Origin: an uncultured Collinsella sp.
GTDB lineage: Bacteria; Actinomycetota; Coriobacteriia; Coriobacteriales; Coriobacteriaceae
Assembly: GCA_958437935.1 (NCBI GenBank)
Contig: CAUBPS010000015.1
Location: 1 to 61,935 of the forward strand
Direction: 5' to 3'
DNA length: 61,935 bases
Part shown: one piece after another, positions 17,861-25,358 of the stretch
Layout: every line of letters begins with the position of its first letter
Numbering within the stretch: position 1 is the first letter of the stretch
The notes under the pieces: generated by a model
Database searches by the model: none
Seen by the model: the letters and a program-made list of their open reading frames with translations, nothing else
What the model was told of the DNA's origin: nothing
Made by a program: the position numbers and the translations under genes

Positions 17861-18372
17861 TGGCGACTACGCAGCGAGGCGCGCATCCGTTAGCGCCGCT
17901 CGTGCTCGATGATGCCGGTTCGCTCGAAGCTATGGCCGCGGCCGTGATGCGCCTACACAGCACGCTGATGACGGTCGGGCGCTGCTATACGACCGACGCC
18001 ACAGGCGACCGGGCCGCGCTTGAGCTTGGACGCATCGAGTCCGTGCTTGCGGGTGCATTCTGTACGATATTCGGCCAATCGCCAACCGATCGCTTCGCAG
18101 ACATTTTTGACCAGGCCACCTACGTCGCCGAGCACATGGTCAAGGACCACATCTTTGAGGATGGCAACAAACGCACCAGCCTTGTCTTTGCGTTGTCTGT
18201 TCTAAGGCTCGTCGGCAGTCCGGTCGTGCTGTCCGACAGCCTGGAGGTAAAAGACAACCAGTACTACGCTTGGATCCAGGACCTCGTTTCCGGAAACCGC
18301 TCTCGCGCTGACCTCGCCGAAGAGCTGCGCCGCGGTTGCGTTGCGGGCACGGGCGACCCGTCGCACGTATAG
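17857..18372 (+). CDS. Fic/Doc family protein
   Basis: 171 residues. The Fic core motif is present as HIFEDGNKRTS at about residues 97-107 (H-x-F-x-D-G-N-K-R), with helices before and after as in Doc-type toxins. A full Fic motif with second arginine (GNGRxxR) is replaced by GNKRT, the short Doc-like form that phosphorylates EF-Tu in phage P1 Doc or transfers nucleotide groups in others. Its ATG overlaps the stop of a 61-residue gene. The fourth gene of a probable operon, it gives a second toxin module behind the DUF3990 pair. Confidence 0.75.
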   Translation: MMATTQRGAHPLAPLVLDDAGSLEAMAAAVMRLHSTLMTVGRCYTTDATGDRAALELGRIESVLAGAFCTIFGQSPTDRFADIFDQATYVAEHMVKDHIFEDGNKRTSLVFALSVLRLVGSPVVLSDSLEVKDNQYYAWIQDLVSGNRSRADLAEELRRGCVAGTGDPSHV

Positions 18373-18417
18373 AATCTAAGCATCCGCACGCCTGCCATTA
18401 TCTTGATTGGAAGCCAT

Positions 18418-19206
18418 ATGGAGATCCCCAGCACCCTGTGCAGCAATGTGTACGACTTCGCGTTTTGCCCCGAGCCCTGCTACGACCGCCTGGCCGACCT
18501 CGCCGATCCCGAGGACTGGGGTCCCAGCAACCGCATCCTCAAAAACTACCTGTCGTTCTCGTTTAGCCGCGCGGTGTTCCTGACCGAGCGCGACGTGAAC
18601 CAGACCGCGCCGTCCAACCTGCCGCTGGTGTTCGACGACGACCGCTGCCTGTTCAATACCGGCCTGTACACGCGCCGCTACGAGACCATCTACGGCCTGT
18701 TTGAGCCCAACACCAAGCCCGACGCGCGCCAGCGCTGGTTTTTAAAGGGCTTCTTTAAGGAAAGCGACCCCATGCTGGTCTCGTTTGAGTACCTGCCGTG
18801 CCGCGTGCGCTTTGCCGAGGATCCCTCCGAGCTGGTTTTTGACTATCGACTGCCCATCCGCTCCAACATCGACCACATTCTGGGCGACGAGGAGAACCTG
18901 ACGCGCATTCCCGCCAGTCTGATGGGGGAGGGCAACTCACTGCTGCTGCGCCGCGCCTTTGAGGGCGCCGTCGTCGAGGCCGCCCGCCGCGCCGCCGCCA
19001 ACTACACGCTTGCCGTGCCGCAGTTCTACGGCGGCCGGATCCAGCTGCTGCTGCCGCTGTGCCTGACCGGCGACAAGCCCGAGCTGGCGCTGACCATTCA
19101 GCGCGAGGACGGCTTTTACGCCGCGCGAACCTGTCTCACGCTCGACATGGCCTACAACAATGCGCGACTGATCTGCCGCCCCGAGACTTCGTGGATCAAA
19201 CGATAA
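18418..19206 (+). CDS. DUF3825 family protein
   Basis: 262 residues from the ATG at 18418 (GGAAG upstream; a TTG 15 bases earlier is in frame). The N-terminal VYDFAFCPEPCYDRLADLA-type opening, ILKNYLSFSFSRAVF, and the later FNTGLYTRRYETIYGLFEPN strand pattern are DUF3825 features. The central part ends in a helical segment RRAFEGAVVEAARRAAANY, then PQFYGGRIQLLLPLCL. High GC marks a return to the core genome. Function of the domain is not established; an RNA-related role has been suggested in the family by context. Confidence 0.7.
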   Translation: MEIPSTLCSNVYDFAFCPEPCYDRLADLADPEDWGPSNRILKNYLSFSFSRAVFLTERDVNQTAPSNLPLVFDDDRCLFNTGLYTRRYETIYGLFEPNTKPDARQRWFLKGFFKESDPMLVSFEYLPCRVRFAEDPSELVFDYRLPIRSNIDHILGDEENLTRIPASLMGEGNSLLLRRAFEGAVVEAARRAAANYTLAVPQFYGGRIQLLLPLCLTGDKPELALTIQREDGFYAARTCLTLDMAYNNARLICRPETSWIKR

Positions 19207-19294
19207 AGGGCGGTTGAGCTGGGGGTTTGTCGGCTGCCTTACGTGCGTTGGCGCGGCTTGCGCCCACGAATTTAAAATCGAGGGCAAAAAGTTC

Positions 19295-19324
19295 TTGGTA
19301 AACCGCGCGCGGCTATGTTAGTAT
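19295..19324 (+). promoter_or_regulatory. Promoter of tRNA-Val
   Basis: TTGGTA at 19295-19300, an 18-base spacer and TAGTAT at 19319-19324 lie 20 bases before the tRNA. Matches to the sigma-70-type consensus are moderate. Confidence 0.45.
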
Positions 19325-19344
19325 CTCTTTTGCCGAAAGGCGAC

Positions 19345-19419
19345 GGGCGATTGGCTCAGGGGTAGAGCATATCCTTCACACGGATGGGGTCACAAGTTCG
19401 AATCTTGTATCGCCCACCA
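19345..19419 (+). tRNA. tRNA-Val (anticodon CAC)
   Basis: A full cloverleaf: acceptor GGGCGAT/ATCGCCC, D arm with GGCTCAGGGGTAGAGC, anticodon loop TTCACAC giving CAC, T arm GTTCGAATC, and encoded CCA at 19417-19419. It reads GUG codons, common in high-GC coding sequence. Confidence 0.92.
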
Positions 19420-19430
19420 TCAAAAGCGCA

Positions 19431-19462
19431 GGTCAGAGGTGTTTAGCCTCTGGCCTTTTTCT
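19431..19462 (+). terminator. Rho-independent terminator of tRNA-Val
   Basis: GGTCAGAGG and GCCTCTGGCC form a stem around a short TGTTTA loop, followed by TTTTTCTTTT. Confidence 0.8.
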
Positions 19463-19798
19463 TTTCGACACCAAATCTGACACCAAAACCAATCGCAGTC
19501 GTCTAAGGCGAGATTTTTATTCCACCCTTTTTGCTGACGCCATTGCACGTTTTGCATAAAATGCATGCGTATTTTCATTGAATTCCCCGTGTGATCCAAG
19601 CGCAAATGTGAAGAAAGAGATCACACGCCCAGAGCGCCTTCCAGCGGATTTCTATCACACGAAGGTTTTTCGGCGGAACTCGTCAAGTATTTGGTCAGTA
19701 TTTGGTCAGCCTCCCGTACTTACCCGCATGATGCCCCGTTAGATAATCGTCCACGACCACAACCGCATGGTCTACGGCCGATACCAGGGGAGGCGCAA
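19463..19798. other. Gene-free segment behind tRNA-Val
   Basis: No gene supported. A directly repeated GACACCAAA (19477 and 19489) follows the terminator, a phrase common just outside integrases inserted at tRNA genes, and TATTTGGTCAG is repeated twice near 19688-19708. This may be an empty or decayed integration site, but no integrase or second copy of the tRNA 3' end is seen. Confidence 0.35.
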
Positions 19799-20956
19799 AT
19801 GGACGAAATCGTCTGCGCAAACACCGCATTCCGCTATTGGCGCTGCCCACCGCAGGTGCGCGACCTCTACCCGTGCCTACCCAACTCCGAAGAAGGCTGG
19901 CGAGCTCTATCCCAAGCCCCTTTCGTAACCGACGTCCTCAAGACCCCGATTATCGCTGTTGCTTCGCCAGGTTGTTGTAATCACCACTCGGGATTGCGCT
20001 CCACTATTCGCTGGGAAGGGGCATCGGATGTCAGCACAACAATCGACACTCATTTAGGCTTTTGTGTCACCAATCCGCTTAACACGTTATTTACTATGAC
20101 GCGCTTTGTGTCCCAAATAGATCTCGTACTGGCTATGTACGAACTTTGCGGCTGGTTTTCTGTATTCGAGCCGGCTCCCGCTGCCGAAATGCAGCTAAAA
20201 ATGGCGGTAGAGGAGAATCGCAATTCCAGCACGCAGGATTTGTTCGAACTTGGAGAGGGCGAAGACGAGGTTCCATGGAAACGAGTTTATGCCCGCGCAA
20301 CCGTAAAGGACCCAGATAATGATGGCCAAACGAGCAAGCGTAAGGATGAAAGAGAGGTTACGAAACTCAAAGGTACTTCTCTTTGGATGAGAAAGCCGCT
20401 CATCGAGCTAAGCGATCTGCATCGATTCGCCGACAAGATCAAAAGTCAAATGTGGGGAAAGCAGTTTTATGATGCCACTCAGCAGGTTATCGGCATTGCT
20501 GCGTCTCCGCTCGAGGTCGCCGGGGTCCTGCTTCTAAGTCGTTCTCGACGTCTAGGTGGTGCAGGATTCAGATACGTGTACCTCAACGATTTAACCCCTC
20601 TATCCGTGGCAGCCCAAAGCATCGCAGGTCAAAAGGTTTGCTACGGCGACATCGTGATTGTAAACCCAATCCTAATGAAGGCAGTAATTATCGAGATCCA
20701 AGGTGAAGTCATCCATGGCTCAGGCGCGGTACTTGATCACGATGCGGAGCGCATGACTGCGCTCCAGAGCATGGGATTCGATGTATTCCTGGTGACTCAC
20801 GATATGCTCAACGATTCAAAGCAGTTAGACACCATAATCAAAAGCGTCTGCAGTCGTTTGGGGATTCAATATAAAGCCAAATCCGAGGCAATGAAGTGCG
20901 CCGAGACGCGACTGCGAGCAAATGTTTTGTGCAACTGGTTGGAAATCGGAAATTAG
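19799..20956 (+). CDS. Uncharacterised protein with a nuclease-fold-like C-terminal region
   Basis: 385 residues from ATG 19799 with AGGGGAGG upstream; the frame is open further left without a start signal. The C-terminal third has a strand-helix pattern, AVIIEIQGEVIHG, then a histidine/aspartate-rich HDAERMTALQSMGFDVFLVT, similar to DUF559/Vsr-type endonuclease-like domains in which D..R..AL...G.xV follows the catalytic strand. This resembles a family of Coriobacteriia-specific proteins with paralogues near tRNA genes. Catalytic residues are not certain. The acidic stretch around residue 150 is a linker. Confidence 0.55.
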   Translation: MDEIVCANTAFRYWRCPPQVRDLYPCLPNSEEGWRALSQAPFVTDVLKTPIIAVASPGCCNHHSGLRSTIRWEGASDVSTTIDTHLGFCVTNPLNTLFTMTRFVSQIDLVLAMYELCGWFSVFEPAPAAEMQLKMAVEENRNSSTQDLFELGEGEDEVPWKRVYARATVKDPDNDGQTSKRKDEREVTKLKGTSLWMRKPLIELSDLHRFADKIKSQMWGKQFYDATQQVIGIAASPLEVAGVLLLSRSRRLGGAGFRYVYLNDLTPLSVAAQSIAGQKVCYGDIVIVNPILMKAVIIEIQGEVIHGSGAVLDHDAERMTALQSMGFDVFLVTHDMLNDSKQLDTIIKSVCSRLGIQYKAKSEAMKCAETRLRANVLCNWLEIGN

Positions 20957-21008
20957 CCGGCGATAAGGAACTAGAAAGATCTAGTTTGCCTGCTAGCGAA
21001 TTATTGCC

Positions 21009-21170
21009 ATTTCAAAACTATGCCGGATTACGGGGCTGGACCCGGACCGGCCGTCCATACCCTGCATTTCACGGAATGCGCAAGCCGTCTACCTGCGGTT
21101 TTGATTTTACCGATGACGGCATGCTCGGGGGTTCCCGGCCTGGCCCCGTAAACCGGCATGGTTTTGAAAT
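21009..21170. repeat. MITE-like inverted-repeat element, copy 1
   Basis: ATTTCAAAACTATGCCGGAT at 21009 and its imperfect complement ending at 21170 form arms of about 40 bases (roughly 33 matches) around a GC-rich centre that contains a smaller palindrome (GCATTTCACGGAATGC). No ORF is supported. The shape is that of a small non-autonomous element or a large structured RNA. Confidence 0.45.
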
Positions 21171-21282
21171 CGCCGGGTCGGCGGGAGCGCGATTGGCCCC
21201 GGTAATGGGCCTGGCGCCGGCAAGACGGCCGTTGGGCGGATGGCGGCCCGCGCCGCGATTGCGAAATTTTCCAAAATTGTCC

Positions 21283-21311
21283 TTGCATCGCCGGGGGAGT
21301 TCCCGTATAGT
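21283..21311 (+). promoter_or_regulatory. Promoter of tRNA-Ala, copy 1
   Basis: TTGCAT (21283-21288), 17-base spacer, TATAGT (21306-21311), 12 bases before the tRNA. Good match to the vegetative consensus. Confidence 0.7.
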
Positions 21312-21323
21312 ACTTCTTCGCAC

Positions 21324-21396
21324 GGGGGCGTAGCTCAGCTGGGAGAGCGCTTGACTGGCAGTCAAGAGGTCAGGGGTTCGATCCCCCTCGTCTCCA
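21324..21396 (+). tRNA. tRNA-Ala (anticodon GGC), copy 1
   Basis: Acceptor GGGGGCG/CGTCTCC with the G3-U70 wobble pair that marks alanine tRNAs. The anticodon loop is CTGGCAG, giving GGC, and the T loop is TTCGATC. The discriminator is A and the 3' CCA is not encoded (ACCC follows). Identical copy at 22117. Confidence 0.92.
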
Positions 21397-21412
21397 CCCG
21401 AGCATTGAATGA

Positions 21413-21440
21413 GGCTCCAACGCAAGTTGGGGCCTTTTTT
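21413..21440 (+). terminator. Terminator behind tRNA-Ala, copy 1
   Basis: GGCTCCAAC-GCAA-GTTGGGGCC stem-loop followed by six T residues. Confidence 0.85.
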
Positions 21441-21471
21441 CATATAGGCACACAAGGTCAAAGGCGGCACC

Positions 21472-21504
21472 ATGATCCTCCTGGCCGACAAGATCGTCCG
21501 TTGA
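21472..21504 (+). pseudogene. Ten-codon stub of the ABC-F gene
   Basis: ATG and following codons read MILLADKIVR then TGA. The first eight codons equal those of the ABC-F gene at 22265 except for Ala in place of Val. It is the 3' end of the first 490-bp repeat copy and has no function of its own. Confidence 0.8.
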
Positions 21505-21593
21505 ACGGGCGCCGCGTGCATGGTAGTATTTCACGACGTGGTTCAAGATAAGGATCTGTTCTATTGGCCTCTATCGCACACGCCATTTTATAA

Positions 21594-21669
21594 GGGCTCT
21601 TGGCGCAACGGTTAGCGCAGGGGACTCATAATCCCTGGGTTCTGGGTTCGAATCCCGGAGGGCCCACCA
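21594..21669 (+). tRNA. tRNA-Met (anticodon CAT)
   Basis: Acceptor GGGCTCT/AGGGCCC, D arm GGCGCAACGGTTAGCGC, anticodon loop CTCATAA, T arm with GGTTCGAATCC, encoded CCA at 21667-21669. The first pair is G1-C72, so it is not the initiator. It could be elongator Met, or Ile2 if the anticodon C is lysidylated. Confidence 0.88.
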
Positions 21670-21681
21670 GAGAATCAAGGG

Positions 21682-21708
21682 GCCGGGCAAATAGCCCGGC
21701 TTCTTTTT
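21682..21708 (+). terminator. Terminator behind tRNA-Met
   Basis: GCCGGGC-AAATA-GCCCGGC stem-loop with TTCTTTTT tail. Confidence 0.85.
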
Positions 21709-21801
21709 GCCATAGTTCCCACTCCATATGCCTGCCAAATTGCTTTGATAAACGTTTGCAGTTCAAATCCACGTAAAAGATTATGCTGGTTGACAAGAAC
21801 C

Positions 21802-21963
21802 ATTTCAAAACTATGCCGGATTACGGGGCTGGACCCGGACCGGCCGTCCATACCCTGCATTTCACGGAATGCGCAAGCCGTCTACCTGCGGTTTTGATTT
21901 TACCGATGACGGCATGCTCGGGGGTTCCCGGCCTGGCCCCGTAAACCGGCATGGTTTTGAAAT
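21802..21963. repeat. MITE-like inverted-repeat element, copy 2
   Basis: Same element as at 21009-21170, shifted by 793 bases. Confidence 0.45.
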
Positions 21964-22075
21964 CGCCGGGTCGGCGGGAGCGCGATTGGCCCCGGTAATG
22001 GGCCTGGCGCCGGCAAGACGGCCGTTGGGCGGATGGCGGCCCGCGCCGCGATTGCGAAATTTTCCAAAATTGTCC

Positions 22076-22104
22076 TTGCATCGCCGGGGGAGTTCCCGTA
22101 TAGT
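22076..22104 (+). promoter_or_regulatory. Promoter of tRNA-Ala, copy 2
   Basis: TTGCAT, 17-base spacer, TATAGT, identical to the first copy. Confidence 0.7.
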
Positions 22105-22116
22105 ACTTCTTCGCAC

Positions 22117-22189
22117 GGGGGCGTAGCTCAGCTGGGAGAGCGCTTGACTGGCAGTCAAGAGGTCAGGGGTTCGATCCCCCTCGTCTCCA
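22117..22189 (+). tRNA. tRNA-Ala (anticodon GGC), copy 2
   Basis: Sequence identical to the copy at 21324-21396, with the same G3-U70 pair and GGC anticodon. Confidence 0.92.
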
Positions 22190-22205
22190 CCCGAGCATTG
22201 AATGA

Positions 22206-22233
22206 GGCTCCAACGCAAGTTGGGGCCTTTTTT
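22206..22233 (+). terminator. Terminator behind tRNA-Ala copy 2, ahead of ABC-F
   Basis: Same stem-loop and T-run as copy 1. It sits 31 bases before the ABC-F ATG, so ABC-F expression either depends on readthrough from the tRNA promoter, which would act as an attenuator, or on another start that I cannot see. Confidence 0.75.
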
Positions 22234-22264
22234 CATATAGGCACACAAGGTCAAAGGCGGCACC

Positions 22265-24298
22265 ATGATCCTCCTGGTCGACAAGATCGAAAAAAGCTTC
22301 GGCGCGCGCGTCCTCTTTAGCGGCGCGTCCTTCCAGATCAACCCCGGCGAGCGCTTCGCGCTCGTGGGACCCAACGGCGCCGGCAAAACCACCATGCTCA
22401 AAATCATCATGGGCATCGACAGCCCCGACGCCGGCCAGGTCCAGTACGCCAAGGACTGCCAGGTAGGCTACCTAGAGCAGGAAACTAATCTGGAGCAAAA
22501 GGACACCACCATCCTTGCCGAGGTCATGGCCGCCGCCAAGGAAATCCGCCGTATGGGCGAGCGCGCCAACGAGCTGCAGGCCCAGATCACCGAGCTCTCT
22601 GAACAGGGCAAGGACGTCGACGCACTCCTCAACGAGTACGGCCAGGTCCAGGACCGTTTTGAGCACCTGGGCGGCTACGAGCTCGAGAGCAACGCCCGCA
22701 AAATCCTGTCCGGCCTGGGCTTTAAGGTCACCGACTTTGAGCGCCCGTGCTCCGAGTTCTCGGGCGGATGGCAGATGCGCATCGCGCTCGCCAAGCTCTT
22801 CCTGCGCCACCCCGACCTGCTGCTTCTAGACGAGCCCACTAACCACCTGGACCTCGAAAGCGTCCAATGGCTGCGCGGCTTTATCGCCAACTACGACGGC
22901 GCCGTCCTCATCGTCAGCCACGACCGCGCCTTCATGGACGCCTGCGTCGACCACGTCGCTGCTCTCGAGAACCGCCGCGTTACCACCTACACCGGCAACT
23001 ACAGCAGCTACCTTAAGCAGCGCGAGGACAACCTGGAGCAGATGCGCGCCAAGCGTGCCGCGCAGGAGCGCGACATCGCCCACATGCAGGTCTTCGTCGA
23101 CAAGTTCCGCTACAAGCCCACCAAGGCCGCCCAGGCGCAGGAGCGCATCCGCAAGATCGAGCAGATCAAAAAGGAGCTCGTCATCCTGCCCGAGGGCCAC
23201 AAGCACATCGACTTTAAGTTCCCCGATCCGCCGCGCTCCGGCGACATGGTCGTGGGCCTCGAGGGTGTATCCAAGTCCTACGGCGAAAAGCACATCTACA
23301 GCGACATCGACCTCAAGCTCTACCGCGGCGAGCACGTGGCGCTCGTCGGCCCCAACGGCGCCGGCAAGTCCACGCTCATGAAGATCCTCGCCGGCCTGGA
23401 GCCGCCCACCACCGGCACCCGGGACCTTGGCACTAACGTGGGCGTGGCCTACTACGCCCAGCACGCGCTCGAAGGCATGACCGAGTCCAACACCGTCCTG
23501 CAAGAGATCGACACCGTCACGCCCAAGTGGACCGTGCCGCAGCAGCGCAGCCTGCTGGGCGCCTTCCTGTTTAGCGACAACGATTCCATCGAGAAGCAGG
23601 TCCGCGTCCTCTCCGGCGGCGAAAAGGCGCGTCTGGCACTGGCCAAGATGCTTGTGGCCCCCGAGGCGCTCCTGTGCCTGGACGAGCCCACCAACCACCT
23701 GGACATCGACTCGGTGGATATGCTCGAGAACGCCCTGCAGAACTTCCCCGGCACCATCGTGCTGATCAGCCACGACGAGCACCTGGTACGCGCCGTGGCC
23801 AACCGCATCATCGACATCCGCGACGGCAAGGTCACGGTCTACGACGGCGACTACGACTACTACCTCTACAAGCGCGAGGACCTCGCAGCCCGCGCCGCTG
23901 CCGAGGCGGCAGGGGAGAGCGTACCAGCCGCGGGCAAGTCCGCCAAGGTCACCGCGGCCCAACCCAATGCGCCCGCCGCCACCCCCAAGCCTGCCGAGGG
24001 CAAAAAGACCAAGGAGCAAAAGCGCGCCGAGGCCCAGGCTCGCGCTGCGCTCAACAAAAAGCTCAAGGGCGTGCGCAACCAGCTCAAAAAGATCGAGGCA
24101 GAGCTGGACAAAAAGCGTGCCCGCTATGACGAGCTTATGGAATTGATGGCAAGCGAAGAGCTTTACGCCGATCAGGACAAGTTCAACGCCGCGCTGGGGG
24201 AATATAACGGCCTTAAGCAAGAGCTGCCCAAACTCGAGGACGAATGGCTGGAGCTTTCCACCCAAATCGAAGAGGAGACCGCGCGTGAACTCTCGTAA
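22265..24298 (+). CDS. ABC-F family ATP-binding protein
   Basis: 677 residues with two ABC cassettes and no membrane helices. Walker A GPNGAGKTT near residue 36 and GPNGAGKST near residue 363; signatures SGGWQMRIALAK and SGGEKARLALAK; Walker B LLLLDEPTNHLD and LLCLDEPTNHLD. The linker between cassettes (YTGNYSSYLKQRE and on) is the P-site tRNA-interaction motif region, and a basic coiled-coil C-terminal domain follows a Pro/Ala linker, as in Uup/YheS-type members. ABC-F proteins act at the ribosomal E site in translation or antibiotic protection. AUG follows AAAGGCGGCACC. Confidence 0.9.
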   Translation: MILLVDKIEKSFGARVLFSGASFQINPGERFALVGPNGAGKTTMLKIIMGIDSPDAGQVQYAKDCQVGYLEQETNLEQKDTTILAEVMAAAKEIRRMGERANELQAQITELSEQGKDVDALLNEYGQVQDRFEHLGGYELESNARKILSGLGFKVTDFERPCSEFSGGWQMRIALAKLFLRHPDLLLLDEPTNHLDLESVQWLRGFIANYDGAVLIVSHDRAFMDACVDHVAALENRRVTTYTGNYSSYLKQREDNLEQMRAKRAAQERDIAHMQVFVDKFRYKPTKAAQAQERIRKIEQIKKELVILPEGHKHIDFKFPDPPRSGDMVVGLEGVSKSYGEKHIYSDIDLKLYRGEHVALVGPNGAGKSTLMKILAGLEPPTTGTRDLGTNVGVAYYAQHALEGMTESNTVLQEIDTVTPKWTVPQQRSLLGAFLFSDNDSIEKQVRVLSGGEKARLALAKMLVAPEALLCLDEPTNHLDIDSVDMLENALQNFPGTIVLISHDEHLVRAVANRIIDIRDGKVTVYDGDYDYYLYKREDLAARAAAEAAGESVPAAGKSAKVTAAQPNAPAATPKPAEGKKTKEQKRAEAQARAALNKKLKGVRNQLKKIEAELDKKRARYDELMELMASEELYADQDKFNAALGEYNGLKQELPKLEDEWLELSTQIEEETARELS

Positions 24299-24581
24299 AG
24301 CCGCTGCCGTGGCGATGAGCATCATCGCCATCGCCTGTCGCATCTGCGGCATCTTTATGAGCGCGATGACCGTGCTGCTGTGCTTTAGCGGCCTCACCGC
24401 CAAGCTGCAGATCGTGGGCTTTGTCGTTGAGCTTTCTCGCGCGCTGCCAAGCGCCATCGCCGGCTACGGCGTCATTACGTCGCCCTTTGGCGGCGTGTTC
24501 CGCCTGGATTACGCAATCGTGGCGGTCATCCCGTTTGTAGCCGACTACCTGCTCAAGCGCGCCTCGCGCCGTGTCCGCTAG
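24285..24581 (+). CDS. Small membrane protein
   Basis: 98 residues. GTG start overlapping the 3' end of the ABC-F gene. Two or three hydrophobic helices (residues about 8-33, 37-55 and 72-90) and a basic C-terminus (KRASRRVR). No known family. The close packing with ABC-F and the metalloprotease gene suggests one transcript. Confidence 0.6.
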   Translation: MNSRKAAAVAMSIIAIACRICGIFMSAMTVLLCFSGLTAKLQIVGFVVELSRALPSAIAGYGVITSPFGGVFRLDYAIVAVIPFVADYLLKRASRRVR

Positions 24582-24590
24582 GGGAACACC

Positions 24591-25274
24591 ATGTCCAGCA
24601 GCTACCTCATGAACCTGCTCGCTAGCGCCATTGCCGTCATCCTGGGCATCGTCATCCACGAGAGCGCGCACGCCGCCGCGGCCTGGGCGCTCGGCGACAA
24701 GACGGCCCGTTCGCGCGGCCGCATCTCGCTCAACCCGCTCAACCATATCGACCCGTTTGGCACCATTATCCTGCCGCTGCTTATGCTTGCCGCCGGCGGT
24801 CCCGTATTCGCCTTCGCCAAGCCCGTGCCCGTCTACCTCAACAACCTCAAGCACCCCAAGCGCGACGAGGTCCTGGTAAGCGCGGCCGGCCCCGCATCGA
24901 ACATCGCGCTCGCATGTCTGGCCGCGGTTCTCATGCGCGCGGCATACGGCAACCTCTACACCAGCATGTCCTTTGCCGTGGCATCGCAGATCATGAACTT
25001 CGGCGTCACGTTCATCGTAGTCAATCTGTCACTCGCGTTCTTTAACCTCATCCCGATCCCGCCGCTCGACGGCTCGTCAATCATCGTGCCCTTCCTCAAA
25101 GGCAAGGCGCTCGCCAACTACTATCGTCTGCAGCAATACGCCATGCCCATCCTCATTCTGGTGCTATACCTGCTGCCCATGTGGACCGGCATCGATGTGA
25201 TCGGCCGCTATTTCGACGTTACCGTGTATCCGCTTGCTGAGCAGCTGCTCAACTTCGCAATCGCCGGCATCTAA
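24591..25274 (+). CDS. Site-2 protease family (M50) membrane metalloprotease
   Basis: 227 residues and several membrane helices. Zinc motif HESAH at about residues 22-26 within IVIHESAHAAAAW, and the second motif FNLIPIPPLDGS at about residues 152-163 in a later helix; both are hallmarks of the short Rip/SpoIVFB-like M50 branch that cuts proteins in the membrane. The next genes are scpA and scpB, a common order in Gram-positive genomes. Confidence 0.85.
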   Translation: MSSSYLMNLLASAIAVILGIVIHESAHAAAAWALGDKTARSRGRISLNPLNHIDPFGTIILPLLMLAAGGPVFAFAKPVPVYLNNLKHPKRDEVLVSAAGPASNIALACLAAVLMRAAYGNLYTSMSFAVASQIMNFGVTFIVVNLSLAFFNLIPIPPLDGSSIIVPFLKGKALANYYRLQQYAMPILILVLYLLPMWTGIDVIGRYFDVTVYPLAEQLLNFAIAGI

Positions 25275-25358
25275 GGTAAACTTACAGGTCGACCGTGCAA
25301 AACGGTCGTAAGATGCACCCAAACCGCGCCGCGAAGGCGCCGTCAAAGGAGGTCGAAG

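Larger units (their letters stand above)
21007..21496 (+). repeat. Long direct repeat, copy 1 (490 bp)
   Basis: Nearly identical to 21800-22289 at an offset of 793 bases, with one difference noticed (C at 21485, T at 22278). It contains an inverted-repeat element, the tRNA-Ala promoter, tRNA-Ala, its terminator, and the first codons of the ABC-F gene. Copy 1 ends after 8 codons in common with the real gene. Confidence 0.9.
21800..22289 (+). repeat. Long direct repeat, copy 2 (490 bp)
   Basis: Second copy of 21007-21496. It leads into the complete ABC-F gene, so this copy is presumably the original context and copy 1 the duplicate. Confidence 0.9.

Noticed and set aside
24213..24854. Long minus-strand ORFs opposite the housekeeping block (also 22826-24457, 27906-29333, 31685-33271, 33012-34136 and similar)
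   Set aside because: They mirror real genes on the plus strand, arise from the high GC third positions, have no ribosome-binding sites and no recognisable domains.
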